A DNA stretch of 64,000 nt from Mycolicibacillus parakoreensis (GTDB lineage Bacteria > Actinomycetota > Actinomycetes > Mycobacteriales > Mycobacteriaceae): positions 3,782,001-3,846,000 of the forward strand of contig NZ_CP092365.1 of assembly GCF_022370835.2 (NCBI RefSeq). The letters run 5' to 3'. The notes under the pieces are model-generated. The model worked only from the letters and a program-made list of their open reading frames with translations, did no database searches and was not told where the DNA came from. Made by a program: the position numbers and the translations under genes. Shown here one piece after another: positions 16,761 to 25,002 of this stretch; position 1 is the stretch's first letter; each line of letters begins with the position of its first letter.

Positions 16761-17830
16761 CGGTCCCCGACCTCGGGCTCGGGAACACCCTCGCCGGCGG
16801 CGCCGGGCTCGGCGCGCTCGGCACCGGGGCGCGCCTGTGTTTTGCGCCGCATCCAGAACCGGGCGGCCGCCCGGATCGCGTCCTGCACCGGGCCGGGCTC
16901 CCAGCCCAGCTCGCGGCGCGCCTTGGCGTGGTCGACCGGGGCCTCGGCGCGCATCATCTGCACCGATTTCACCGAGAGTTCGGCGTCGGTGCCGGTCAAT
17001 GCGGCTTTCAGGCTGCCCAGAAGCCCGAGCGCGTAGAGCACCGGCACCGGGATCGAGCGCCGCGGCATCGGCACCTGCGCCTCGTCGGCGGCGATGCGGA
17101 TCACCTCGGTGAGCTCCATCATCTGCGCCGAGATCAGGTAGCGCTGCCCGGCCCGCCCGCGCTCGGCGGCGAGCAGCATCGCGCGCGCGGCGTCGTCGAC
17201 ACCGACCACCTCCAGCGAGATGCCCCGCATGACGAACGGCAGTTTGCCGTAGACGGCGCCGGCGATGAACGCGCCGTGCGGGGTGCGGCCCCAGTCGCCG
17301 TCGCCGTAGGTGGTGGAGATGCACATCGCCACCGCGGGCAGGCCCCGCTCGGCGGCGTAGCGCAGCACCATCTGCTCGGCCTGCACCCGCGAGGCCACGT
17401 ACGGGGTGAGCCCGCGCGGATCGACGATGTCGTCCTCGGTGGCGACGTGGCCGCGCCGCCGGTTGACGGTGGCGTAGCTGCTGGTGAACACGAACCGGCG
17501 CAGCTCCATCGCGGTGGCCACCTCGAGCACGTTGCGCAGCCCGTCGACGTTGGTGCGAAACAGCGGGGCCGGGTCGCGCAGCCAGGCGCGGGTGTCGACC
17601 ACGCAGTAGTAGACGACATCGCAGCCGGTCATCGCCTCGGTCAGGGTGGCGGTGTCGAAGATGTCGCCGTGAAAACGGGTGACGTCGAGGTCGTCGATGC
17701 TGCGGGTGTCGGCGCCGTTCCGCACCATGACCCGGACCTCGGCGTCGCCGTCGGCGGCGACCAGCGCGCGGGTCACGTGCGAGCCGAGGAACCCGTTGGC
17801 GCCGATGACCAGTGCGGGAGCCGTGCTCAT
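16757..17830 (-). CDS. NAD-dependent epimerase/dehydratase family protein (Rv0139-like)
   Basis: A 357-residue extended SDR. The N-terminal Rossmann motif IGANGFLGSHV (residues 8-18) and the YYCVVDTRAWLRDP region are clear. The usual active-site YxxxK reads YVASR, so the general-base Lys appears replaced by Arg; this may be family-specific or alter activity. The C-terminus has an extra Arg/Glu/Pro-rich tail of about 20 residues. Its ATG overlaps the upstream SnoaL stop and its stop overlaps the DUF427 start, both by 4 bases. It is likely an NAD(P)-dependent sugar or sterol-type dehydrogenase; the substrate is unknown. Confidence 0.87.
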   Translation of the reverse strand: MSTAPALVIGANGFLGSHVTRALVAADGDAEVRVMVRNGADTRSIDDLDVTRFHGDIFDTATLTEAMTGCDVVYYCVVDTRAWLRDPAPLFRTNVDGLRNVLEVATAMELRRFVFTSSYATVNRRRGHVATEDDIVDPRGLTPYVASRVQAEQMVLRYAAERGLPAVAMCISTTYGDGDWGRTPHGAFIAGAVYGKLPFVMRGISLEVVGVDDAARAMLLAAERGRAGQRYLISAQMMELTEVIRIAADEAQVPMPRRSIPVPVLYALGLLGSLKAALTGTDAELSVKSVQMMRAEAPVDHAKARRELGWEPGPVQDAIRAAARFWMRRKTQARPGAERAEPGAAGEGVPEPEVGDR

Positions 17831-18357
17831 CGGCGACCTCCGTACTGCGCCATCCAGGTGGCCGCGGCGTCGTCGAGGGTGCCCAGCGCCTCGGCCTTCG
17901 CGCACCATTTGCGCGCCGCGGCGGCGAACCGCAGCGGATTGTAGACGTCCTCCTGGCGGCGCCACCGGCCCTCGCCGGCGTAGGTGAGGATGGTGATGTT
18001 GGTGGCGCTGATGACGCTGCCGTCGCCGGGGTCGATCATCGGGTTGTCCAACTCGCAGATCACCCGGCCGGTCGGCTCGTCGATGACCGACCACAGGGCC
18101 GGGAACGCGGCCATGTGGCTGCCGGGGAACGTCGACATGGTCGTGCGGATCCAGGCGCGCACCGGTTCCACCCCGTGCATGGTGCCCGCCGCGTGTTCGA
18201 CGTACTCCACGTCGGCGGTGTAGTGGCCCACCCAGATGTCCCAGTCCTGGGCCGCGGCGGCACGCGCGACGGTCTGCTCGAAGGTGTCGAAGGCCGCGGC
18301 CAGTTCGGCGCGGCTGAACGGCGCTGTCGTCACGTCCTGAACTAGAACACGTTTCAT
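17827..18357 (-). CDS. SnoaL-like/NTF2-fold protein (Rv0138-like)
   Basis: A 176-residue protein with a SnoaL-like domain ([25 protein letters not shown] followed by [11 protein letters not shown]). It heads the three-gene unit with the epimerase and DUF427 genes and overlaps the epimerase by ATGA. The ATG at 18357 (MKRVLVQDV) is preferred because the domain follows shortly after. A conserved exposed His/Asp set could support catalysis, but function is unknown. Confidence 0.82.
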   Translation of the reverse strand: MKRVLVQDVTTAPFSRAELAAAFDTFEQTVARAAAAQDWDIWVGHYTADVEYVEHAAGTMHGVEPVRAWIRTTMSTFPGSHMAAFPALWSVIDEPTGRVICELDNPMIDPGDGSVISATNITILTYAGEGRWRRQEDVYNPLRFAAAARKWCAKAEALGTLDDAAATWMAQYGGRR

Positions 18358-18374
18358 CGGCCTTGTCGAGACCG

Positions 18375-18851
18375 TCAGAAAACGACCGCGGCGGCCACCA
18401 CCGTCGGGTCGGCGCAGCCGCGCGCGAACCCGGCGATGCGTTTGTCGATGTCGCGGCCGAGCCACCAGCGCCCGAGGCGTTCGGCGAGCGGGGCCAGCCA
18501 CGCCGGCCGGCAGGTGAAGTTGTACCGCCAGGTGGCCACCGTCGCGCCGTCGTCGGCCGGGTTGAACCGCCACCCGCTGCCGAACGTGGCGAAAAACCAG
18601 GGGCCCTTGATGATTTTGATCCCGACGTTGGTCGGCGGGTTGAACGACACGTACTCGCTGATCATCGTCAACCCCGACCAGTGCCGGGTGAAGGTGCGCA
18701 CGCCCTTGGCCGGCGCGGTGGCGCCGTCGAGGAACCGCTGTTTGGCGATGAACGGGTCCCACCGCAGCCGGATCTCGCCGGTGGTCTGCGACACCGCGAA
18801 CGCGGTGGCCGGATCCACCGCCACCCGCACCGAGGACTGCACGGTCGGCAT
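18375..18851 (-). CDS. SRPBCC (polyketide cyclase/START-like) protein
   Basis: A 158-residue protein with the SRPBCC ligand-binding fold: a first strand and helix [19 protein letters not shown], central [13 protein letters not shown], and a long C-terminal helix [21 protein letters not shown]. Such proteins bind lipids or polyketides in a deep pocket. A TATGCT -10-like hexamer (18858-18863, minus) ends 6 bases before the ATG, which fits a leaderless message and fixes the start. It is divergent from msrA with only 63 bases between the starts, and lies 17 bases upstream of the SnoaL gene. Confidence 0.82.
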   Translation of the reverse strand: MPTVQSSVRVAVDPATAFAVSQTTGEIRLRWDPFIAKQRFLDGATAPAKGVRTFTRHWSGLTMISEYVSFNPPTNVGIKIIKGPWFFATFGSGWRFNPADDGATVATWRYNFTCRPAWLAPLAERLGRWWLGRDIDKRIAGFARGCADPTVVAAAVVF

Positions 18852-18914
18852 GGCGCCAGCATAGTGGCCGTCGGTAGGTTGGGGACCGGACGACGGCGCG
18901 ACGGGAGGCAGACG

Positions 18915-19424
18915 ATGGCGGAGACGGCGATCTTGGCGGGCGGTTGCTTCTGGGGGATGCAGGATCTGTTCCGCAAACAGCCCGGGGTGCTCGCCACCCG
19001 GGTCGGCTACACCGGCGGCGAGGTCCCCGAGGCCACCTACCGCCACCACGCGGGGCACGCCGAGGCCATCGAGATCACCTTCGATCCGGCGGTGACCGAC
19101 TACCGCCGGATTCTGGAGTTCTTCTTCGCCATCCACGACCCGACCACCCCCAACCGGCAGGGCAACGACGTCGGCACCAGCTACCGGTCGGCGATCTTCT
19201 ACCTCGATGACCAGCAGCACCGGGTGGCGCGGGCGACGATCGCCGACGTGGAGGCCTCCGGACGCTGGCCCGGCCCGGTGGTCACCGAGGTCGCCCCCGC
19301 CGGGGACTTCTGGCAGGCCGAACCGGAGCATCAGGACTACCTGGAGCGCAACCCGGGCGGCTACACCTGCCATTTCGTCCGGCCGGACTGGGCGCTGTCG
19401 CCCCACGACGCCGCCCAGCGCTAG
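18915..19424 (+). CDS. msrA: Peptide methionine sulfoxide reductase A
   Basis: MsrA (169 aa) reduces the S-epimer of methionine sulfoxide in proteins and free form, repairing oxidative damage in the cytoplasm. The catalytic Cys11 lies in the signature GGCFWG (9-14). The conserved [23 protein letters not shown] and [14 protein letters not shown] segments are all present. A second Cys152 in GGYTCHF near the C-terminus is the probable resolving cysteine. The SD GGAGG at 18904-18908 precedes the ATG. This matches Rv0137c in place and strand. A very strong hairpin follows about 90 bases downstream. Confidence 0.96.
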   Translation: MAETAILAGGCFWGMQDLFRKQPGVLATRVGYTGGEVPEATYRHHAGHAEAIEITFDPAVTDYRRILEFFFAIHDPTTPNRQGNDVGTSYRSAIFYLDDQQHRVARATIADVEASGRWPGPVVTEVAPAGDFWQAEPEHQDYLERNPGGYTCHFVRPDWALSPHDAAQR

Positions 19425-19511
19425 CGCGGCGGGTCGCGGCGCGGTGCGGCGGGTCGCGGCGAGAGCTGACGAGAGCTGAGGCGGCGACTACCCCGCCACT
19501 ACCCGCAGGCA

Positions 19512-19590
19512 CGACTGAGATCGACGCCCTGGTGGACATGCTCCCCGGAATTCGGGGGGAGTGTGTCCACCAGGGCGTCGATCTCAGTCG
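19512..19590. terminator. 27-bp perfect inverted repeat (79-nt hairpin) between convergent genes
   Basis: Arms 19512-19538 and 19564-19590 are exact inverted complements, and the intervening 25 bases can pair further (CTCCCC with GGGGGAG). The element lies between convergent msrA and the hotdog-fold gene, where a bidirectional terminator is expected. It is much longer than needed for termination and could also be a small repeat element. Confidence 0.6.
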
Positions 19591-19626
19591 GCACCGGGCC
19601 CGCGGGCGACCCGGCGACCCGGCTGG

Positions 19627-20082
19627 TTACGCGCCGTGGGCGCGCAGTTGGTAGAGGCCGCGGGTGGTGGCCACGGTCTGCCCGTCGGCGTCGGTGACCA
19701 CCGCGTCGACCGCGAAATCGGCTTTGCCGTGCTCGGCGGCTTCGGCGGCCACCCGCGCGATGGTGTCCTCATCGAGGCGGGCCTCGGCGCGCAGATCGGA
19801 TTTCGCCATCCCGACGAACGCGATATCGATGTTTTTCACCAGCGGGAAGTACTTCACCGAGTCGAAGCTGGCCAACGCCAGGATCCCCCCGAGGATCTCG
19901 GCGACGGTGAACTCCACCCCGGCGTAGACCACCCCGAAGTGGTTGCCGTTGCCGGCGGCCGGCACGGTGGCCGCGGCGAAGCCGGGCCGCGCCGCCACGA
20001 CCTTCACCCCCATTGTGTGGGCGATCGGGATGGTCTGCTCCATCCCGACGTTCATCATGTCGACAAGCGGGGTCTCGGTCAT
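19627..20082 (-). CDS. Hotdog-fold thioesterase-like protein (DUF4442/PaaI type)
   Basis: This 151-residue protein shows a single hotdog fold: MGVKVVAARPGFAAATVPA, the NGNHFGVVYAGVEFTVAEILGG helix-strand core, and DADGQTVATTRGLYQLRAHG at the end. The Asn/His/Gly of GNGNHFG sit where PaaI-type thioesterases bind acyl-CoA. It begins 9 bases after the CYP stop on the same strand, so it is probably in an operon with the P450. A thioester substrate released from lipid oxidation is a reasonable guess, not shown. Confidence 0.8.
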   Translation of the reverse strand: MTETPLVDMMNVGMEQTIPIAHTMGVKVVAARPGFAAATVPAAGNGNHFGVVYAGVEFTVAEILGGILALASFDSVKYFPLVKNIDIAFVGMAKSDLRAEARLDEDTIARVAAEAAEHGKADFAVDAVVTDADGQTVATTRGLYQLRAHGA

Positions 20083-20091
20083 GCGGTCATG

Positions 20092-21453
20092 TTAACGCCG
20101 GTGCACCACGATGCGGCCGCCGTCCTTCGGGGTGAACGCCACCCCGCGCGAATGCCACTTCTCTGCCGGTGCATCGGTCGGCTCGATCGTGAAGTGACGC
20201 AACACCGTGCGCAGCACCACATCCATTTCGGCGTTGGCGAACGTCGCCCCCGGGCAACGCCGGGTGCCCCCGCCGAACGGGATCCAGGCGAACGTCGACG
20301 GTCGGCTGTCGAGGAACCGGTGCGGATCGAACCGCGAGGCGTCGGAAAACTGCTCGGTGTTGGCGTGGATCTGGGCGATGCTCACCACGATCAGGCTGTC
20401 CTGGGCCAGCTCCCACGGCCCCAACGTGAAGCTCGGCGCCAACACCCGGCGCCCGGCGAAGTCGATGACGGTGCGGTGGCGTTGCAGCTCGTAGAGGGTG
20501 GCCTGGCGCAGCGCCCGACCACCGGCGTCGACCTCGCCGGTCAGCTCGGCGAGCAGGTCCGCGTCGCGGCTGATCCGTTCGAAGACCCAGCCCAGGGTGG
20601 AGGCGGTGGTCTCGTGCCCGGCGGCCAGGAAGGTCAGCAGCTCATCACCGATGTCGCCGCGCGACATCGGTGCGCCGTCCTCGTAGCGGCTGCGCAACAG
20701 CAGCGAGAGCATGTCGGTGCGCTCGGCGAAGTCGGGGTCGGCACGCACCACCCCGATGAGCCGGTCGAGCACCGTTTCGTAGCGGCTGCGCCACGCCGCC
20801 AGCCGCCCCCACGGCGAGAACCGCCCGTAGGTGCGTTTCGGGGTGGGCAGCGCGACCAGCTTCGAGCCCAACGTCACCCACGGCGGGATGATCGCCCGCA
20901 ACTCGTGCAGGTCGGCGCCCTCGGCGCCGAACACCGCGCGCAGGATCACGTTCAACGTGATCCGGTTCATCGGCCGCAGCGTCGCGAACGGGGTGCCCAC
21001 CGGCCACGTCGCGGACTCGGCGAGGGTCTCCTCTTCGATGATCCGCTCGTAGTTTTTGATGTTCTGGCCGTGAAACGACGGAGAGAGCAGCAGCCGCCGC
21101 GCCCGGTGGGCGTCGCCGTCGAGGGCGAACACCGATCCCGGCCCGAGCAGCCGACTGAGGTTGGGCTGAATGTTGCCCAGTACCTCGGGGCGGCTGGTGA
21201 ACACCTGCTTGGCCAGCCGCGGATCGGTCACCACGACCATCGGCCCGAACAGCGGCACGTTGAGCCGAAACGCCGCCCCGTAGCGGCGGGCCAGTCGCTC
21301 GACGGTCCAGCGGCGCGCCAGCGAGAACCCCAGGCCCTGCACCCACCGCGGCAGCGCAGGCCCCGGCGGCAGGTGCGCCTCCGGGGTGGTCGGGGCGGTC
21401 GGAGCGGCCGTGTCGTCCGCGCCGCCGACGCTGTCGTGCAGCACCTCACTCAC
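20092..21453 (-). CDS. Cytochrome P450 (CYP138-like)
   Basis: A 453-residue P450 in the place of Rv0136 (cyp138, about 441 aa). The I-helix reads FLAAGHETTAS, the K-helix ExxR is ELQR, and the haem loop FGGGTRRCPGATFA has the thiolate ligand Cys400. The PERF-like region is SRFDPHRFL. No membrane anchor is present, as usual for bacterial class I enzymes. The GTG at 21453 is chosen because GGGGAGGAG lies 6-7 bases upstream; the open frame extends further. It is divergent from a TetR gene across a palindrome-rich 103-base spacer and is followed by a hotdog-fold gene. The substrate is unknown. Confidence 0.9.
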   Translation of the reverse strand: MSEVLHDSVGGADDTAAPTAPTTPEAHLPPGPALPRWVQGLGFSLARRWTVERLARRYGAAFRLNVPLFGPMVVVTDPRLAKQVFTSRPEVLGNIQPNLSRLLGPGSVFALDGDAHRARRLLLSPSFHGQNIKNYERIIEEETLAESATWPVGTPFATLRPMNRITLNVILRAVFGAEGADLHELRAIIPPWVTLGSKLVALPTPKRTYGRFSPWGRLAAWRSRYETVLDRLIGVVRADPDFAERTDMLSLLLRSRYEDGAPMSRGDIGDELLTFLAAGHETTASTLGWVFERISRDADLLAELTGEVDAGGRALRQATLYELQRHRTVIDFAGRRVLAPSFTLGPWELAQDSLIVVSIAQIHANTEQFSDASRFDPHRFLDSRPSTFAWIPFGGGTRRCPGATFANAEMDVVLRTVLRHFTIEPTDAPAEKWHSRGVAFTPKDGGRIVVHRR

Positions 21454-21482
21454 CGCCTGCTCCTCCCCGCCGACCCGCGGTA

Positions 21483-21518
21483 CCACGCGGTACCGCGTGG
21501 CCGTACCTGCACGGTACG
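21483..21518. promoter_or_regulatory. Palindromic operator region between cyp and tetR
   Basis: CCACGCGGTACCGCGTGG at 21483-21500 is a perfect 18-bp palindrome. Next to it CGTACC-TGCAC-GGTACG (21502-21518) is a second inverted repeat sharing the GGTAC core. They fill the spacer between divergent P450 and TetR genes and are the natural operator candidates for that regulator. Confidence 0.65.
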
Positions 21519-21556
21519 CTGAAGTACCAACACCGGCAAGACCCGAGGAGCGCCCC

Positions 21557-22198
21557 GTGGCGATGAGGCCGAGCACCGCGCCGATGGCGCCGATTTCGCC
21601 GACCCCGCCGACCGCGCCGGGCGCCGACCCGTTTCGCCGCCGGCTGCTCGACGGGCTGGCCGACTCGTTGGCGCAGCGCGGGTACCGCGCCACCACCGTC
21701 GCCGACATCGTGCGGTCCGCGCGCACCTCCAAACGCACGTTCTACGACCGGTTCGCGGGCAAGGACGCGTGCTTTCTGGAGTTGTTGGCGGCCAACGAGG
21801 AGACGCTGCGCACCCAGATCCGGGCGGCGGTCGACCCCGACGCCGACTGGCGCGCGCAGATCCGCTCCGCGGTCGACGCCTACATCACCCACATCGCCGA
21901 GCGCCCGGCGATCACGCTGAGCTGGATCCGGGAGCTGCCGTCCCTGGGGGCGGCCGCCCGGCCGGTGCAACGCCGCGGGCTGCACCTGCTGACCGCGCTG
22001 CTGGTCGAGCTCACCGGCAGCGCCGGGTTCCGCCGCGCCGGGCTGCCGCCGTTGACCGCGCCGCTGGCGGTGATCCTGCTCGGCGGCATCCGGGAGCTGA
22101 CCGCGCTGGCCGTCGAGGACGGTCGCGAGGTCAGCGAGATCGCCGGCCCGGCGACCGAGGCCGCCGTCGCCCTGCTGGGACCGCGCCGCCCGGGCTGA
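21557..22198 (+). CDS. TetR-family transcriptional regulator (Rv0135c-like)
   Basis: A 213-residue TetR regulator: after a Pro/Ala-rich N-terminal arm comes the helix-turn-helix at about 30-75 (RGYRATTVADIVRSARTSKR, then TFYDRFAGKDACFLEL). The GTG at 21557 is preferred because GAGGAG (21545-21550) sits 6 bases upstream. It is divergent from the CYP138-like gene exactly as Rv0135c is from cyp138, and probably represses it through the GGTACC palindromes between them. The ligand is unknown. Confidence 0.9.
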   Translation: MAMRPSTAPMAPISPTPPTAPGADPFRRRLLDGLADSLAQRGYRATTVADIVRSARTSKRTFYDRFAGKDACFLELLAANEETLRTQIRAAVDPDADWRAQIRSAVDAYITHIAERPAITLSWIRELPSLGAAARPVQRRGLHLLTALLVELTGSAGFRRAGLPPLTAPLAVILLGGIRELTALAVEDGREVSEIAGPATEAAVALLGPRRPG

Positions 22199-22204
22199 GC
22201 GCGC

Positions 22205-23266
22205 TCAGCGGGGCTCGCCGACCTCGCGGACCAGCTCGATCGCGCGCCCCAGCGTGTCCAGTCGGGCGGCCAGGGTCTGGCCGCCCGGGTACAGCCGCAC
22301 CGTGTTCACCCCGGCGTCGCGCCAGACCGCCAACCGGTCGCGCACCATCTCCTCGGTGCCGATCAACGTGGTCGCCAACACCATCTGGTCGCTGACCAGC
22401 GCGGTCGCCGCATCACGGTCGCCGGCCTGCCAGAGCCGGTTGATCTCCTCGGCCACCGCCGACCAGCCCTGCCGGGCGTAGGCCCGGTTGTAGTAGTTGG
22501 TGTTCACCGAGCCCATCCCGCCGAGGCTGAACGCGAGTTCGCCGCGGCGGGCGTCGATGAGCCGGGCCAGCGCGTCCTCGTCGTCGGCGAACGCGACCTC
22601 CGCGCCCTGACAGATGTCGAGGTCCGCGCGGGTCCGCCCGGAGGCGGCCAGGCCCTCGTCGAGGTGGGCGAAGTAGGCGTGGACCGCGCCCTCGGGCACG
22701 AAACTGGTGCCCAGCCAGCCGTCGGCGACCTCGCCGGTGAGCCGCAGCAGCCCCGGCGACATCGCCGCCAAATACAGTGGGATCCGGTGCTGCGGGCGGG
22801 TCGACAAGTGCATCGGCGCGCCCTCCCCGCCCGGTCGCGGCAGCGTGTAGACGGCGCCGTCGTAGACGATCTTCTCCCCGGCGAACGCCGACCGGATGAT
22901 GTCGATGTTCTCCCGCAGCCGGGTCAGCGGGCGCGCGAACGCCACCCCGTGCGGGCCCTCGATCACCCGCGGACCGGAGGTGCCCAGGCCGAGCACGAAC
23001 CGTCCGTCGGACAGGTTGGACAGCGTGATCGCGGCCTGGGCGATCGCCACCGGGGTGCGGGTGCCGATCTGCACCACCCCCGACCCCAACAGCAGCCGCT
23101 GGGTGCGCGCCGCCAGATACCCCAGCGCCGACGGCGCGTCCGAGCCCCACGCCTCGGCGACGAAACACAGGTCCAGCCCGAGTTTCTCGGCTTCGACGAC
23201 GAAGTCGGTCACCTGGTGCACGTCGTCGTCGAACCCGGAGGCCTCCACGGTGGTGGCGACGCGCAT
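22205..23266 (-). CDS. LLM-class F420-dependent oxidoreductase
   Basis: A 353-residue luciferase-like TIM-barrel protein. MRVATTVEASGFDDDVHQVTDF opens the barrel, LGYLAARTQRLLLGSGVVQIGTR and LSDGRFVLGLGTSGPRVIEG are the flavin/F420-binding strands, and FVPEGAVHAYFAHLDEG follows. In mycobacteria this subgroup normally uses reduced F420. Its ATG overlaps the stop of the upstream SRPBCC gene (TGATG), so the two are translationally coupled. The substrate is unknown; it resembles the Rv3520c type rather than FGD2. Confidence 0.85.
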   Translation of the reverse strand: MRVATTVEASGFDDDVHQVTDFVVEAEKLGLDLCFVAEAWGSDAPSALGYLAARTQRLLLGSGVVQIGTRTPVAIAQAAITLSNLSDGRFVLGLGTSGPRVIEGPHGVAFARPLTRLRENIDIIRSAFAGEKIVYDGAVYTLPRPGGEGAPMHLSTRPQHRIPLYLAAMSPGLLRLTGEVADGWLGTSFVPEGAVHAYFAHLDEGLAASGRTRADLDICQGAEVAFADDEDALARLIDARRGELAFSLGGMGSVNTNYYNRAYARQGWSAVAEEINRLWQAGDRDAATALVSDQMVLATTLIGTEEMVRDRLAVWRDAGVNTVRLYPGGQTLAARLDTLGRAIELVREVGEPR

Positions 23267-23790
23267 CAGCGACGGTCCCCTTCGGCCAGGTCCTTGATCG
23301 CGGCCACGGTGGCGGTGATCGCGCTGTGGAATTCCCGCAGCCGCACGAACACGATCTTCTGTTCCTTCTCCGGCATCGCCTCGATCGCCGCCGACAGCCC
23401 GGACGGGCCGGGGCCCAGCTGCGCGGTGTAGCTCAGCGTGGTGGTCGGCGGGTCGGCGTCGTCGGCGGCCAGCCGGAATCGCCAGATCGCCGCCGGGTTG
23501 TCGCGATCGCCGACCGCCCAGGCGAATTCGGTGTTCTCATCGCAGGCGATGATCTGCGCGGGGGCCTGCCAGCTCCCGATCGCCGGGTTGTGGTTGTGGC
23601 CGACGAAGGTCGCGCCGAGCACCGGTCGGCGTTCGGGGCCGGTCCACTCCACCGACTGCAGTTCGGTGCTGAGCTCGGGCATGACGGTGATGTCGCAGAC
23701 CCAGCGCCACACCCGCGTCGGGGCCGCGGCGATGCGCGTGGAGGCGGTCACGCTGGGGCTGTCGGCATAACGGGCACCGGTCCACTCCAT
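23266..23790 (-). CDS. SRPBCC-family protein
   Basis: A 174-residue SRPBCC ligand-binding protein: VTASTRIAAAPTRVWRWVCDITVMP at the start, VEWTGPERRPVLGATFVGHN in the centre and a long C-terminal helix (EKEQKIVFVRLREFHSAITATVAAIKD). The CACAAT hexamer ends 6 bases before the ATG, a candidate leaderless start. It is coupled to the downstream LLM oxidoreductase gene by a one-base stop/start overlap, suggesting that the two handle the same lipophilic ligand. No enzyme activity can be deduced. Confidence 0.82.
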   Translation of the reverse strand: MEWTGARYADSPSVTASTRIAAAPTRVWRWVCDITVMPELSTELQSVEWTGPERRPVLGATFVGHNHNPAIGSWQAPAQIIACDENTEFAWAVGDRDNPAAIWRFRLAADDADPPTTTLSYTAQLGPGPSGLSAAIEAMPEKEQKIVFVRLREFHSAITATVAAIKDLAEGDRR

Positions 23791-23854
23791 GGGCCCATTG
23801 TGACAGTGGCGGAAGGCGGGGGCGAGCGCGCCGGGCGAGCGCGCCCCCGGTCGC

Positions 23855-24961
23855 TCAGGCCGCGACGACCTCCGCCTCGGCCGGCGCCGCGGTGCCGGTG
23901 AGCCGGTCGGGCAGCGCGAGCCGCACGATCTTGCGCACCACGGTGGCGAACTGCTTGGACAGCGGGCCGGTGTTGTACGGGATGCCGTAGCGGCGGCAGA
24001 TCTGCTGCACCTTCGGGGCGATCTCGGCGTAGCGGTGGGCCGGCAGGTCGGGGAACAGGTGGTGTTCGACCTGGAACGACAGATTGCCCGAGAGCAGGTG
24101 GAACAGCTTGCCGCCGGTCAGGTTCGCCGAGCCCAGGATCTGGCGGAAGTACCAGCCCCCGCGGGTCTCCTCGCGGGTCTCCTCGATGGAGAACTCCTGG
24201 GTGCCCTCCGGGAAGTGCCCGCAGAAGATGATCGTGTACGCCCACACGTTGCGCATCAGGTTGGCGGTGAGGTTGCCGGCGAACACCAGCGGCGCGAACG
24301 GCCCGGCCAGCAGCGGGAAGGCCACGTAGTCCTTCAGGGTCTGACGGCGGGTCTTGGCCCAGATCTCGCGCAGCACCTGGCGTTTGTCGGCGAAGCCGAT
24401 CTCGCCGGCACGGATCCGCTCGGTCTCCAGCTCATGCAGGGCCACCCCGTACTGGAAGAGCACCATCAGCAGGAACGCATACACCGGGTTGCCCAGAAAG
24501 TACGGCTCCCACGGCTGGTCCTTGCTCATCCGCAGGATCCCGTAGCCGATGTCGCGGTCCATCCCGACGATGTTGGTGTAGGTGTGGTGCTGGAAGTTGT
24601 GGGTGTGGCGCCAGTGGTCGGCCGGCGCGGCGGTGTCCCATTCGAAGTCCTGACCCGACAGCGCGGGGTCACGCATCCAGTCGTACTGGCCGTGCATGAC
24701 GTTGTGGCCGATCTCCATGTTGTCGATGATCTTGGCCAGGCCGAGCATCGCGGTGCCGGCCAGCCAGGCCGGCGGCAGGATCCCGGCGAACAGCAGTGCG
24801 CGGCCGCCGACCTCCAGGCCACGCTGGGCCTTGATGACCCGGCGGATGTAGGTGGCGTCGCGTTCGCCCAAATCGGCGATGACGGCCTCGCGGATGGCGT
24901 CGAGCTCGGCGCCGAACGCCTCGAGCTGGTCGGGGGACAAAACGATCGTGGACTGTGTCAT
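23855..24961 (-). CDS. Membrane acyl-CoA/fatty acid desaturase (DesA3/DesB-like)
   Basis: This 368-residue membrane desaturase has all three histidine boxes of the di-iron centre: HNVMHGQ (86-92), HTHNFQHH (119-126) and QVEHHLFP (297-304), with hydrophobic segments between. The family introduces a double bond into saturated acyl chains using O2 and electrons from a ferredoxin-type partner. AGGAG lies 7 bases before the ATG at 24961. It is second in an operon behind a ferredoxin-reductase fusion, the same order as Rv3230c-desA3 in M. tuberculosis and desC-desB in Pseudomonas. It is shorter than DesA3 (about 427 aa). A divergent FabR/DesT-like repressor gene suggests control by membrane fluidity. 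Confidence 0.92.
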   Translation of the reverse strand: MTQSTIVLSPDQLEAFGAELDAIREAVIADLGERDATYIRRVIKAQRGLEVGGRALLFAGILPPAWLAGTAMLGLAKIIDNMEIGHNVMHGQYDWMRDPALSGQDFEWDTAAPADHWRHTHNFQHHTYTNIVGMDRDIGYGILRMSKDQPWEPYFLGNPVYAFLLMVLFQYGVALHELETERIRAGEIGFADKRQVLREIWAKTRRQTLKDYVAFPLLAGPFAPLVFAGNLTANLMRNVWAYTIIFCGHFPEGTQEFSIEETREETRGGWYFRQILGSANLTGGKLFHLLSGNLSFQVEHHLFPDLPAHRYAEIAPKVQQICRRYGIPYNTGPLSKQFATVVRKIVRLALPDRLTGTAAPAEAEVVAA

Positions 24962-25002
24962 GACGATGCTCCTGGTGGGTTGCGGTGGGGTCGTGGTGGG
25001 GT

